Below are positions 54,378 through 63,550 of a stretch of 64,000 nucleotides of DNA, piece after piece (position 1 is the first letter of the stretch; the number at the start of each line of letters is the position of its first letter). The position numbers and the translations under genes were made by a program. Source of the DNA: Nodularia sp. NIES-3585. GTDB taxonomy: Bacteria > Cyanobacteriota > Cyanobacteriia > Cyanobacteriales > Nostocaceae. The stretch covers positions 5,330,979 through 5,394,978 of the forward strand of contig NZ_BDUB01000001.1 in assembly GCF_002218065.1 (NCBI RefSeq), read 5' to 3'. The notes below the pieces were generated by a model. That model did no database searches, was not told the origin of the DNA, and saw only the letters and a program-made list of their open reading frames with translations.

Positions 54378-54917
54378 TCAAGTTTTGTGAATTTTTGTTT
54401 TTTTAGGAGTAATAGTAGCTCCCAAGATTTCCGAGAACCAAACTTCAAAATTTCGCACAGGATGAGAGCGCAGGGCTGCATCGGGATGGATAATTGGTTC
54501 TACCAAAACAGTGAACATTCCTAAACGATTACCCGCTACGACATCAGTAAATAAGCGATCGCCTACCATTCCTACTTGCTGTGCGGGTAGATTCATCGCT
54601 GTGAGTGCGGCTCTAATTTTCCGTCGTGATGGCTTGGCTGCACCTAGATAATAGGGCAAATTGAGCGATCGCGCGATGCCACCAATTCGTGATTCACTGA
54701 GATTATTACTTACCAAACACAACTCTGTACAAATACGGATTTGCTCTACCCACTGTTGCAGTTCTAGTGAAGCCACCCCCACGGTAAACGGTACTAGGGT
54801 TTCATCCACATCCAACACCAGACCCTTCAGCCCGTATTGTTGAATCATTTCAGGTGTCAGGTTTAATACAGAACCTTCTAAAATCAAATCAGGCTGTAAG
54901 AGCTTGTTCCAGGTCAT
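54378..54917 (-). CDS. YqeG family HAD-type phosphatase
   Basis: HAD superfamily IIIA, 179 residues. The nucleophile motif is LVLDVDETLVPF (DVDET), the second motif is SNN near 71 (LVSNNLSE), the third is KPSRRKIRAAL, and GDRLFTDVVAGNRLGM is the fourth. A PGP1-like phosphatidylglycerophosphate phosphatase role is known for plant and yeast relatives (GEP4); in cyanobacteria PG is essential for photosystems, so this is the likely role, though not proven here. Separated from DUF3727 by 13 bases. Confidence 0.88.
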   Translation of the reverse strand: MTWNKLLQPDLILEGSVLNLTPEMIQQYGLKGLVLDVDETLVPFTVGVASLELQQWVEQIRICTELCLVSNNLSESRIGGIARSLNLPYYLGAAKPSRRKIRAALTAMNLPAQQVGMVGDRLFTDVVAGNRLGMFTVLVEPIIHPDAALRSHPVRNFEVWFSEILGATITPKKTKIHKT

Positions 54918-54930
54918 TTGAATTTTGAGT

Positions 54931-55503
54931 TTATTCGACTTCGTTAAAAAGTTGTTCTTCTAACAGTGGTTGTACTTTTTTAAATTCCTCTGGGGAAAGT
55001 AATTCTGGTGTGCCTGTGGTCGAAATCCTGGCAAAAAACAGCAACGGATCGAGGGGTGTATAAACTGCGTATTCTTGATCTGTATCATAAAAGCTAGCTA
55101 GTAGCTGCAATTGTTCAGGCTCCAAATCAGCCTCTTCATCTTCGATTTCTAAAGTGAAAAGTTCTGATTCTTCCACTGCTGGTAAATCACCCGCCACAGT
55201 CAAAGCATAAGCAGTATTTTTGACAATCAAATTTTGTTCAGCTAAGACAGCTTGAGCAGTGGCAAAGATTTTGTTAATAACAGCATCATCATCCACCAAA
55301 ACGGCCTCTTCTTCTTCTTCATCGCCTTGCCAAGCAAAAATTTCTATGGGTGAGTCCACAGGTAGCAATAAAACATATTCTTGTCCATCTACCGAAAGCG
55401 AATGTTCAACATAACATTCTAGGGTTCGCCCTGTTTCATCGGTCAGAGTGATGGAACCTGCATGAGCGTGATCATTTTCTTCAGGAAATGGAGAGGGAAA
55501 CAT
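54931..55503 (-). CDS. DUF3727 domain protein
   Basis: A 190-residue very acidic protein with SITLTDETGRTLECYVEHS, YVLLLPVDSPIEIFAW and PLDPLLFFAR, hallmarks of DUF3727 found in cyanobacteria and plastids. I used the ATG at 55501-55503 (MFPSPFPEEN). Function unknown. The family normally sits directly after ruvX; here the non-autonomous element at 55631 lies between them. Confidence 0.85.
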   Translation of the reverse strand: MFPSPFPEENDHAHAGSITLTDETGRTLECYVEHSLSVDGQEYVLLLPVDSPIEIFAWQGDEEEEEAVLVDDDAVINKIFATAQAVLAEQNLIVKNTAYALTVAGDLPAVEESELFTLEIEDEEADLEPEQLQLLASFYDTDQEYAVYTPLDPLLFFARISTTGTPELLSPEEFKKVQPLLEEQLFNEVE

Positions 55504-55630
55504 AGCCGAAATGTAAAAATTTATAAATACCAGCAAATGTACAACTTTTTTGACTGTTTAATGACTAATAAAGTCAAAAGAATAGTTTCCAAACTCGATA
55601 CAAGTGTTGGTGATTAGCTTTCAGAATATC

Positions 55631-56040
55631 ATTTGACACTCCCCGCGGTAAATCGACGCGGATTCTTGGTTCAACGAAACCACTTAACCTAGAGTCCTTG
55701 CGTCGTCTAAACCAGAGGTGGGATTCTCCCCAAGCGTTAATTCGGGTATGCCCTACCCTATTTGCATGAGTGCAAGTCCTGTTTGGTTTGAAACAAATTG
55801 TTTCAAAATGCTGAGTCGTCTAGCCCCTATAAATCTTTTACCTACTGCTAGGAGGAAACTAGAATAATGCAGTAGAACCGCATAGATTCAATTATCAAGG
55901 TTCAGTACTTTGTCTTTCGACAGCTAGGTTTTTTAAGTGGTTGATTACCTTTCCACTACAATTACTATAGCAGCATAGAGGTACATTAATGAATTAAAAG
56001 CCGTCGTAGAACGACGGGGCTTTAAACCCAATTTTTCGGT
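55631..56040 (-). mobile_element. Non-autonomous relative of the TnpB element (PATE-like)
   Basis: Both ends match the TnpB element at 40-41 kb in order and spacing. Left end: AGCCGTCGTAGAACGACGGG here against AGCCGTCCTAGAAGGACGGG there; a C-to-G change in one arm is matched by G-to-C in the other, so pairing is kept. Right end: TTTGACA, then CCGCG (55643-55647), a 9-base loop, CGCGG (55657-55661) and GATTCTTG, against CACCGC, a 9-base loop, GCGGTG and GATTCTTG. The roughly 410-base interior has no tnpA, tnpB or RHH gene. It is inserted between ruvX and the DUF3727 gene. Confidence 0.7.
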
Positions 56041-56049
56041 AAAAAGGTA

Positions 56050-56526
56050 TCAATACTCTAAGGCTAGCACCGATTTATAGAAGTTGCCTCGCCTGGTGTC
56101 TAGCCATTGTTGTAAAATTATTGCTGCGGCCTTCCGGTCAATTAAACCTTTATGGCGTGATGGGGAGCGATTTTCAGCTATTAACAGTTGCTCTGCTTGA
56201 AAAGAAGTTAATCGCTCATCTACATATTCCACAGGTAATTGCAGCGCCTTTGCCAGTCTTTTGGCAAATTTCTGTACTTGACGCGCCTGGAATCCTAGAG
56301 TCCCATCCATTGAGTAAGGTAAACCAATCACCAGGACTTGTACCTGACGCTCATTAACTAAGTTGCGGATTTGCTCAACATCTCGCTCAAAAGATGTGCG
56401 CTCAATGGTAGTCAGTCCTGTAGCAATTAAACCCGTACCATCGCACCCCGCTACACCCATCCGCTTGCGACCAAAATCTAAACCCAATGCTGAAATAAAC
56501 GGCTGTGGTTGTTCTTGGGGTGTCAT
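56050..56526 (-). CDS. ruvX: Putative pre-16S rRNA nuclease / Holliday junction resolvase (RuvX/YqgF)
   Basis: A 158-residue RNase H-like fold with LGLDFGRKRMGVAGCD (first catalytic Asp), VLVIGLPYSMDGTLG, and VDERLTSFQAEQ (Glu) followed by DRKAAAIIL with the last Asp. YqgF is known to mature the 16S rRNA 5' end in E. coli; some relatives cleave Holliday junctions. Length normal. First gene of the ruvX-DUF3727-yqeG-proB order. Confidence 0.93.
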   Translation of the reverse strand: MTPQEQPQPFISALGLDFGRKRMGVAGCDGTGLIATGLTTIERTSFERDVEQIRNLVNERQVQVLVIGLPYSMDGTLGFQARQVQKFAKRLAKALQLPVEYVDERLTSFQAEQLLIAENRSPSRHKGLIDRKAAAIILQQWLDTRRGNFYKSVLALEY

Positions 56527-56529
56527 AGG

Positions 56530-56566
56530 ATTTTGGATTTTAGATTTTAGATTTTAGATTTTAGAT
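56530..56566. repeat. Heptamer tandem repeat (TTTTAGA)
   Basis: Four to five consecutive units of ATTTTAG upstream of ruvX, the same heptamer class as the repeats at 16589 and 22432. Confidence 0.85.
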
Positions 56567-56619
56567 TGATTTCACAGATAAATCTGGGGACTTGTACTAT
56601 TAACAAAGAATTACTCAAA

Positions 56620-57873
56620 TTAGTTCTCCTGTGTTTTATCTGTAATCTCAGGAATGGGTAATGCTTCCATACTCAAATTTTCACATTTAAAGGTCACAGG
56701 TTCTGATGTGGTTGGCGCTGGTAGCTGGGTTTTTTGCTGGGTTTTTTGCATCCATGACATCCCACCTGGAATTGGTTTACGAGCCGGTTGCAAGCCTTGC
56801 AGTACCCCAGTCCACTGAATTCCTTCCAAAGAAACAAATTTAGATTCCCGGAGCTTATGCCAAACTGAACGAGACATGATCAAGGTATGTTCTCTGCGTT
56901 TTGCGCCAATGCGCTCTAAATACTCTTCTCGTTCTGCTTGATAGTCTGAGGATGCAAGTTGTAAACCTTGCTGAGGGAAATCTTGGACAATGCGGGCTAA
57001 TTGGGAAAGCAACTCTGGGTATAGCCACGTATAAGCAGGGTGAACTGTCAGCGTGGCGACATGAGGAGTTTTACCTTTGCGATCAAGTTGAACTTGGAAA
57101 TAGCCGATTGCTGCTTTGCGTTGGGGTTCAAACACATAGCCGCTAACTACTTCAGTTTTGGTTACCCACTGCTTGACAGCATCAGTTAAAGCCCCAAACA
57201 AGCTGGTTTTAAAGTCACGAGTGTTGCGGTCAAAAACCTGACGCACCAAAGGCGGCATTGATGCTGTATCTAACTGATAGAGTAACTGAGAATCGGCATT
57301 ACTCACAGGGAGAAGATTGGGCAAATCAGGCTCTGCTTGTGCCAATTGGGCGAGTAATTCCGGGTCAATTTCCCAGTAGGTCATTTCTGCTAGACGCTGA
57401 AATCCATTTTGGCGATATAGTGCCAGTGCGTCTTTATCATTTACATTCACTTCTAATAGCCAAGTCCGAGCTTCCAAAATTGACTCAAAGCAATGGCGCA
57501 GAAGCTGTGAACCGACTGTTTGCTTTTCTACAGATGGAGCCAGCATTACCCGGTCAATCCGCCATGTACTGCGCGTGCGATTGAAAGGTGACACCTGAAT
57601 CATACCTAAAAGCGATCGCCCTTGCTCTGCTACGTAGGCACAGAAGCGATATTTTAGGGGGTTAGGAAACCAACTCAAAAATTTGAGGAATCCATACCAA
57701 CGGCGTAACCATTGCATCTGGTTGATGGCCAGTTGCGCTTCTTTGGGAGTGAGGTTTGCGAATGAGTCTTGCGTTATTTGTTCAATTCCGTCCAGATCCC
57801 GGTATTGGGCTGGCCGGATGACAACGCTGAGGTTTCGAGGAAGTAATGAAGTCATTTTAATTTGAGCTGCCAT
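56620..57873 (-). CDS. GNAT family N-acetyltransferase (two-domain)
   Basis: A 417-residue protein. The N-terminal GNAT domain (about 17-170) has VVIRPAQYRDLDGIEQI, IDRVMLAPSVEKQTVGSQLL (motif A region) and LALYRQNGFQRLAEM. A second GNAT-like fold (about 200-340) and a Pro/Thr-rich tail follow. The N-terminal Met can be at residue 1 or 7 (MTSLLPRN). The acetyl acceptor is unknown. Single gene. Confidence 0.82.
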   Translation of the reverse strand: MAAQIKMTSLLPRNLSVVIRPAQYRDLDGIEQITQDSFANLTPKEAQLAINQMQWLRRWYGFLKFLSWFPNPLKYRFCAYVAEQGRSLLGMIQVSPFNRTRSTWRIDRVMLAPSVEKQTVGSQLLRHCFESILEARTWLLEVNVNDKDALALYRQNGFQRLAEMTYWEIDPELLAQLAQAEPDLPNLLPVSNADSQLLYQLDTASMPPLVRQVFDRNTRDFKTSLFGALTDAVKQWVTKTEVVSGYVFEPQRKAAIGYFQVQLDRKGKTPHVATLTVHPAYTWLYPELLSQLARIVQDFPQQGLQLASSDYQAEREEYLERIGAKRREHTLIMSRSVWHKLRESKFVSLEGIQWTGVLQGLQPARKPIPGGMSWMQKTQQKTQLPAPTTSEPVTFKCENLSMEALPIPEITDKTQEN

Positions 57874-58091
57874 TTAGCCTTAACTTACTGGGTCAGAGGA
57901 ACTGTTGCAATAATTAATTTTAACGGCTTTTGGCTTCTAGTTCTTGCTCCGAAAGGGTTATTTTTGTAACTAGATACTAAAATATGATCATAAACAAATT
58001 AAAATAAAGCAGACCTGATGATAACAACCTTAGTGTTGACCCAACAGTATCTGCTTCTATTTTATGAGAATTTTGAGAAAAATTTTAGGTT

Positions 58092-58298
58092 TTACAGCCC
58101 TTGTCGGGAAATTAGTTTTTCAAAGTTAGCTTGAGTTTGGTGAAGCATTTGCTCTCGGCTATCTGCAACTGAGAATGTCTGCTTCAGGGTTGGAACCAGA
58201 TTGCGGGCTTGTAGAGTCATGTGAAGTTGCAAGTGGGCAACATATTCGCTGAAGTCTTCATTTGTGACAACTGCGCCCGTTGTGATGTTTGATTCCAT
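58092..58298 (-). CDS. Small hypothetical protein
   Basis: A 68-residue helical protein (MESNITTGAVVTNEDFSEYV, then LQLHMTLQARNLVPTLKQTF). AAGGAG lies about 15 bases before the ATG. I recognise no family and see no signal peptide or cysteines. It is oriented away from the Coq4-like gene. Confidence 0.4.
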   Translation of the reverse strand: MESNITTGAVVTNEDFSEYVAHLQLHMTLQARNLVPTLKQTFSVADSREQMLHQTQANFEKLISRQGL

Positions 58299-58547
58299 TG
58301 CCAGTAGGTTCTCCTTTCTTAGTTCTCTGCTGTGTCTTCACATCATCAGAACTTATCACATGGTTTGGCTTTGCTTGGTGGATTCGCAATGAAGTTTAAT
58401 GTTTTGTTGCATTGCTGATGTGACAGCCTTTGTGGTGTTTCGGGTGGATCAGGATCAATTTTACTCTTGAATGGATACAGGGGAATTACGGTTGTTTTTT
58501 GTATTTTTTTCAAGGCTACGGATGACCGAAAATACAAGAGAGTGATT

Positions 58548-59165
58548 ATGTTCCAGAAATTTCAACAAATTCAAATGCTTCTGACTTATAAAGACTCGGA
58601 TAATTTAGGTGATTTTGCTATTCTCAAATCTGAGTTATCCGGTGCTAAAGTTTCACCAGAAGTAGCTTCTAAATTACAAGCAGTCGTGGGATATCATCCC
58701 CCTATTGATTTGGAAAAGTTAAGCCAATATTCTCCAGGTTCTTTTGGCAGAGAATATGCGGAACATATGCAAGCAAATCATCTCCAATCTTTCAATATCA
58801 GTCCTGAATTAGAGGAAGTCGCTCGACAGAATACATTTGCTTTGCGATATGCGGTTACTCACGATATTTTTCATGTTTTACTTGGTTTTGATACCAGCTA
58901 TGCTGGAGAAATTGGGGTTCTGGCTTTTGCAGTTGAGCAAAACTATAGTAAGTCATTAAAAATTGGTTTATGGATAGCTCAATTACTTTATCCCATTCTT
59001 GCCCCTGAACAAATTCAAGCAATTTTGACTAATTTACACAAAGGTAGAGAATTGGGAAAAAATGCTGATTTTCTCTTGGGCTATCGATTTGAAGAACATT
59101 GGTTAGATTCAATAGCTGAGGTGAGAAAATGCTTAGGTTTACCGCCAATAGTAACGTCTGCATGA
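58548..59165 (+). CDS. Coq4-family protein
   Basis: A 205-residue Coq4 homologue with the canonical metal-binding motif HD-x2-H-x11-E: His105, Asp106, His109 (HDIFH) and Glu121, then a helical core and GYRFEEHWLDSIAEVRKCLG at the end. I chose the ATG at 58548, since the 27 upstream codons (MNGYRG) look unrelated. Coq4 belongs to ubiquinone synthesis, and a Nostoc homologue is known to bind an isoprenoid phosphate. UbiA (4-hydroxybenzoate prenyltransferase) lies about 1 kb downstream on the other strand. The role in a plastoquinone maker is unknown. Confidence 0.85.
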   Translation: MFQKFQQIQMLLTYKDSDNLGDFAILKSELSGAKVSPEVASKLQAVVGYHPPIDLEKLSQYSPGSFGREYAEHMQANHLQSFNISPELEEVARQNTFALRYAVTHDIFHVLLGFDTSYAGEIGVLAFAVEQNYSKSLKIGLWIAQLLYPILAPEQIQAILTNLHKGRELGKNADFLLGYRFEEHWLDSIAEVRKCLGLPPIVTSA

Positions 59166-59196
59166 TTCCCAATTTATAGCAATTAGGAATGATTTA

Positions 59197-59775
59197 TTAC
59201 CATTTTTCAGCCCAATAGATAATTTCTGAAGCTGAACTATCAATGGCTACACCGTAACTATAGCCATGATTCCATTTGAAACCGGGTTTACCTTTGTCTT
59301 TGGCATCTAATACTAATATTTCATAAGTGGGAGGAAATGATTCTTGATAAACATCACTGGTGTAGAAGAATGTAGTCGGCACACCATTGTGTAAGTTAAC
59401 ATGGTCGTTAGTGCTACCACCTTTGTAGTCATATTTAGCAATATTTTGATATTGTGAAAGTAACTTTTGAATTTTTTTTGGTGACTGCTTTAGCCTGACT
59501 TGAAAAAAACTCCCTGCTGATACAGTTCCAGAATAATAGGCAATCCGGACGTTTTCAGCCTCATTCGGCAGATGATCAGGAAAATGTTGAATGTAGTCTT
59601 GATTAGACCATAGTTGCTGACGAATTTGTTGATAGCCAGATGTATCAGTGATGACTTTAATTTCGCTGCTACTGCTAAAAGCCTTTCTGAGAAAAAAACT
59701 TCCCCCAACAATGCCAAGACTACCTAGGGAAAGTAAAATTATCATGGCTATATTGACAAGATGCGATCGCTTCAT
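59197..59775 (-). CDS. Hypothetical membrane-anchored protein
   Basis: A 192-residue protein with an N-terminal transmembrane segment (about 8-30, NIAMIILLSLGSLGIVGGSFF) and a soluble domain facing out, containing GYQQIRQQLW and the motifs VRIAYYSG and SYGVAIDSSASEIIYWAEKW. I do not recognise a family. It is probably lumenal or periplasmic. Confidence 0.5.
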   Translation of the reverse strand: MKRSHLVNIAMIILLSLGSLGIVGGSFFLRKAFSSSSEIKVITDTSGYQQIRQQLWSNQDYIQHFPDHLPNEAENVRIAYYSGTVSAGSFFQVRLKQSPKKIQKLLSQYQNIAKYDYKGGSTNDHVNLHNGVPTTFFYTSDVYQESFPPTYEILVLDAKDKGKPGFKWNHGYSYGVAIDSSASEIIYWAEKW

Positions 59776-60099
59776 TGAGTTGGGTACATCTAAATTTCCT
59801 AGTCATATACCCAACTACTAAACACTGCTAACCGAGATATTAATCAAAACTTTGCGTAATCCGCGCAAACTACAAGGGAATTATAAAATTCTTGTAAAGA
59901 CATGGAAAATAGGGAAAATAACTTCTCAATCCCCACTTCGATGAAAATAACTAAAAAATAGATAATAACTGAATAATAAATATCAAACCCCGATAGTAGA
60001 TTTCAAAGTATGATCTTGATTAGATCAACGACTTTTAAATCGACAGGACGATCTGGCTGAGTGGGCTAGGTCGCTTTTTATAATATTTTGTTGACGCTA
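59776..60099. other. Intergenic region, nothing recognised
   Basis: 324 AT-rich bases between two minus-strand genes. No open frame or RNA structure could be assigned. Confidence 0.4.
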
Positions 60100-60996
60100 T
60101 TACCCGAAAATAGATCCGGCAATCATTCCCGCAAGTAAGATAAAACCAATCCAAACATTTTGGCGGAACATTTCACCATACACAGGGTTGGGTAAATCTG
60201 GCTTTCTTAAACGTAAACACTGCCAACTCCAAGCAATAGTAGCAATTGCTAGACTAACCCAAAAAGCCCAGTTCAGATGAATTAATAGACCTAAGCAAGT
60301 CAGTAAAATCACTGTACTAACAAAGAAAATGCCAATAGCTATGGCGGCGTAACTACCAAAAAATAAAGCGCTGGAATTAACCCCAATGCGTCGATCATCT
60401 TCGCGATCGCTCATAGCGTAAACTGTATCAAATCCCAATGTCCAGAGAATTGTCGCCCCCCACAATAGCCAAGTGGGTTGAGAAAGGTTCTGTGTTACCG
60501 CACTCCAGCTAATCAAAACAGCAAAACCCCAAGCAATGGAAAGCACTAGCTGCGGTACTGGAAAGACTCGCTTTGCACCTGGATAAAGCACAATTACTGG
60601 TACAGCAGCCACAGATAACCAGAAACTTAAGGGGTTAAGATAAAAAGCAAGTGCGGCTGCACATACTAGGGAAACAATAGCGACCACAATGCCGACTTTG
60701 ATTGATAGGGCGCGAGAAGCCAAGGGGCGATCGCGTGTTCTCTCTACTTCGGGATCAATGTTCCGATCCCACAAATCGTTAACTACACAGCCAGCCGCAC
60801 TTGTAGCCAGAGTACCTAAAACAATTACGCCTACTAAAGGTAAAGGTGGTTTGCCAGCAGCTGCTAAAAATACAGCCCAAAGGGCAGGAATCATTAAAAT
60901 TAAGCGTCCTTCTGGTTTATGCCAGCGCAAAAGCCGGATAACAGTCAGCCATACAGGTTCCGGGTTGAGTTCGTAAGGATTCAGCATAGAAATCAA
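60100..60996 (-). CDS. ubiA: 4-hydroxybenzoate polyprenyltransferase (UbiA, plastoquinone pathway)
   Basis: Integral membrane prenyltransferase of 298 residues with nine or so helices. The first Asp-rich motif is NDLWDRNID (N-D-x2-D-x3-D type) near 75 and the second is YAMSDREDDRRIGVNS near 200. In cyanobacteria the homologue attaches a solanesyl chain to 4-hydroxybenzoate as an early step to plastoquinone-9. The start may be MISML or MLNPYEL three codons later. It lies 1 kb from the Coq4-family gene and diverges from ppx. Confidence 0.92.
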   Translation of the reverse strand: MISMLNPYELNPEPVWLTVIRLLRWHKPEGRLILMIPALWAVFLAAAGKPPLPLVGVIVLGTLATSAAGCVVNDLWDRNIDPEVERTRDRPLASRALSIKVGIVVAIVSLVCAAALAFYLNPLSFWLSVAAVPVIVLYPGAKRVFPVPQLVLSIAWGFAVLISWSAVTQNLSQPTWLLWGATILWTLGFDTVYAMSDREDDRRIGVNSSALFFGSYAAIAIGIFFVSTVILLTCLGLLIHLNWAFWVSLAIATIAWSWQCLRLRKPDLPNPVYGEMFRQNVWIGFILLAGMIAGSIFG

Positions 60997-61312
60997 GTAA
61001 TAACTTTCGATAGATTAATTCACACATCTTTACATCTATAGAATAACGTTATTTGATATTTCTAAAAGCACCACCTTTAACTGGCATCCTCTGTGACAAA
61101 ACTGCCCAATTCGTCATCAAAATGTGGCTACAGGCTAGTATTATTACTCATAACGCCGCACTTTTTCCAATCAAGCCCGAATTTGTCGGTAGTAGATAGC
61201 TATTCTCAGGTTGTATAGCCTTTGCACATAGTCAGATTAAGAATATATTTATTGAACATCCACCAGAGTGCTAAACACCCCGATGTACCAAATGTTTATG
61301 AGAGAAAACTAG
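60997..61312. other. Divergent promoter region of ubiA and ppx
   Basis: The 316 bases between divergent genes must contain both promoters. I saw GAGTGCTAA at 61266-61274 and TTAGCACTC at 61347-61355 (inside ppx), but in the reverse of CIRCE order and too far apart, so I do not call an operator. Confidence 0.4.
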
Positions 61313-62962
61313 ATGCTGAATTTAGTTTCACCTAGCTGGGAAAGTGTTAGCACTCAACCAGTTAAGCAAAACCGGATTATTGCTGCCATTGACATGGGAA
61401 CTAATTCTCTGCACATGGTAGTAGTAAAAATTGACCCGACGTTACCATCGTTTCGGATTATTGCCAAAGAAAAAGAAACCGTCAGGCTGGGTAATCGTGA
61501 TATCGCCACTGGAGAACTGAAACCAGAAATCATTGACAAGGCTATTACCGCCCTCAGACGCTTTCAAGAAGTTGCCAAAACAGCCGATGCTGAAACAATC
61601 ATCGCTGTAGCCACCAGTGCCGTGCGAGAAGCCCCTAATGGGAGAGATTTTCTGCACAGAGTAGAAGACGAGTTAGGTTTAAGCGTTGACTTAATTTCTG
61701 GTCAAGAAGAAGCCCGACGCATCTACTTGGGTGTACTGTCGGGGATGGAATTTAACAACCAACCCCATATAGTGGTTGATATTGGCGGTGGTTCTACAGA
61801 ATTAATTTTAGGCGATAGTCAAGAAGCCCGTAGTCTCACCAGTACAAAAGTTGGCGCAGTTAGACTCACCAGCGAGTTGATTACCACTGACCCCATCAGC
61901 GAGGCCGAGTTTCAGTATCTGCAAGCCTATACGCGCGGGATGCTAGAACGTTCTGTGGAAGATGTGCTAGCAAATATGCAGTTGGGGGAATCTCCCCGTT
62001 TAGTGGGAACCTCCGGTACGATTGAAACCCTAGCAATGATTCATGCACGGGAAAATTTAGATACTGTTCCTTCCACTGTTAATGGCTACGAGTTCAGCCT
62101 GAAGGATTTGCAGAATTGGGTATATCGCTTGCGGAAAATGACTAACTCAGAGATTTCTAATATCCCCGGTATGCCAGATAAGCGGGCAGAGGTGATATTG
62201 GCTGGGGCTGTTATTTTACAGGAAGCCATGAGTTTGTTAGGCGTGGAATCAGTGACAGTCTGCGGGCGCGCCCTCCGGGAAGGGGTAATTGTGGACTGGA
62301 TGCTAGCCCATGGTTTGATTGAAGATAGACTGCGCTATCAAGGTTCAGTGCGTGAACGCAGTGTGTTGAAACAGGCTGATAAGTATCATATCAATTTAGA
62401 ACATAGCGATCGCGTGGCTATATTTGCCTTGAGTTTATTTGACCAAACCCAAGGAATATTACATAACTGGGGAATCAACGAGCGACAAATGTTATGGGCT
62501 GCGGCAATATTACATAATTGCGGTCATTATATCAGCCATTCCTCTCACCATAAGCATTCCTACTACTTAGTTCGCAATGGTGAATTACTCGGCTATACCG
62601 AAACCGAGATTGAAATCATTGCTAATTTAGCCCGTTACCATCGCAAATCACAGCCCAAGAAAAAACACGAAAATTACCGAAATCTGCTGAGTAAAGAACA
62701 TCGACAAATGGTCAGCCAGTTGAGTGCGCTGTTAAGATTGGCCGTGGCACTGGATAGGCGACAAATTGGTGCGATCGCCCGTGTACAATGTGACTACAAT
62801 CCTGATAGCCAGGAATTCAAAATGTTGATTTCTCCCTCCGAAGCGGATGATGACTGTGCTTTAGAACGTTGGAGTTTAGATTATAAAAAACCAGTGTTTG
62901 AAGATGAATTTAAAGTGAAATTGTTAGTTAATTTGAAACAGACACCTTTCGCCACAATATAG
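61313..62962 (+). CDS. ppx: Exopolyphosphatase / pppGpp phosphohydrolase (Ppx/GppA)
   Basis: Degrades polyphosphate from chain ends and possibly pppGpp. The 549-residue protein has an ASKHA fold: IAAIDMGTNSLHMVVV, SAVREAPNG and VDIGGGSTELILG are the three phosphate-binding blocks, followed by GTSGTIETLA. The C-terminal half contains an HD-type helical domain with HNCGHYISHSSHHKHSYY. Length normal for the long form. Confidence 0.93.
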   Translation: MLNLVSPSWESVSTQPVKQNRIIAAIDMGTNSLHMVVVKIDPTLPSFRIIAKEKETVRLGNRDIATGELKPEIIDKAITALRRFQEVAKTADAETIIAVATSAVREAPNGRDFLHRVEDELGLSVDLISGQEEARRIYLGVLSGMEFNNQPHIVVDIGGGSTELILGDSQEARSLTSTKVGAVRLTSELITTDPISEAEFQYLQAYTRGMLERSVEDVLANMQLGESPRLVGTSGTIETLAMIHARENLDTVPSTVNGYEFSLKDLQNWVYRLRKMTNSEISNIPGMPDKRAEVILAGAVILQEAMSLLGVESVTVCGRALREGVIVDWMLAHGLIEDRLRYQGSVRERSVLKQADKYHINLEHSDRVAIFALSLFDQTQGILHNWGINERQMLWAAAILHNCGHYISHSSHHKHSYYLVRNGELLGYTETEIEIIANLARYHRKSQPKKKHENYRNLLSKEHRQMVSQLSALLRLAVALDRRQIGAIARVQCDYNPDSQEFKMLISPSEADDDCALERWSLDYKKPVFEDEFKVKLLVNLKQTPFATI

Positions 62963-62967
62963 TTTTT

Positions 62968-62993
62968 GGTGCGTTACACTCTGTTAACGCACC
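62968..62993. repeat. Hairpin repeat after ppx
   Basis: GGTGCGTTA (62968-62976) and TAACGCACC (62985-62993) form a perfect 9-bp stem with an 8-base loop, 5 bases after the ppx stop. The arms are the same as in the GTAGGGTG repeat family (41641-41672). It could act as a transcript end hairpin, but no U-run follows. Confidence 0.6.
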
Positions 62994-63061
62994 TCCTAAT
63001 TACTCTAAAATTTGTCCTACTAAACAACATAAATCCCTGTACGACAAGCCTGCCTCTCCGA

Positions 63062-63550
63062 TTAGGGCTGCTGTAGTCCTTGTAGTCTAATTTCTGCTTC
63101 ACTAATTTGTGTTTGGAGTAACTGAAGTCTCGCCTCAGCTATTTGTTTTTGTACTTCTAATAGTTCAGTTTCTTTATTAATCCGATTCATTCTAACTTTA
63201 TGCGAGTTAGTGCGTCCTGGTTGAAAGATTAATCCCATATAAACAGTGAGATTATTAGCATCAAGAGTATTGACTCCCACTGACATATTCAAACCAAAGT
63301 CATTCTCTGTATTAACTGGAGTATTGATAGGATGGTCTAGTGGATAGATATTCGGCACATTAAATTCAGTAATGTTTTCGGCATTATTTTGGTTTGGAAG
63401 TTGAAAAACATTATTGAAATCTCCATTTACAGCAGATTCACTGTTGGTATTTTGTCCTAACTGTGAGTAAGCAGGTTTATTTACCAGCATTTCTGCAATT
63501 AAGAGATTTATAATGGCAGTAGTCAATAAAACTGTGAATCTTCGTAGCAT
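63062..63550 (-). CDS. Hypothetical secreted protein with C-terminal coiled coil
   Basis: A 162-residue protein with a signal peptide (MLRRFTVLLTTAIINLLIAEMLVNKPAYS, cleavage likely after AYS). The Asn-rich middle (GDFNNVFQLPNQNNAENI) and C-terminal segment (NKETELLEVQKQIAEARLQL then LQTQISEAEIRLQGL) suggest a coiled coil. I recognise no family. Single gene, location periplasm or outside. Confidence 0.5.
   Translation of the reverse strand: MLRRFTVLLTTAIINLLIAEMLVNKPAYSQLGQNTNSESAVNGDFNNVFQLPNQNNAENITEFNVPNIYPLDHPINTPVNTENDFGLNMSVGVNTLDANNLTVYMGLIFQPGRTNSHKVRMNRINKETELLEVQKQIAEARLQLLQTQISEAEIRLQGLQQP

Noticed and set aside
61266-61355. GAGTGCTAA and TTAGCACTC near the ppx start, the two halves of a CIRCE operator
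   Set aside because: They occur in the opposite order to CIRCE and are about 70 bases apart instead of nine; the second half lies inside coding sequence. Treated as coincidence.
62968-62993. Rho-independent terminator after ppx
   Set aside because: The stem is perfect but no U-run follows and the arms belong to a dispersed repeat family, so it is listed as a repeat.
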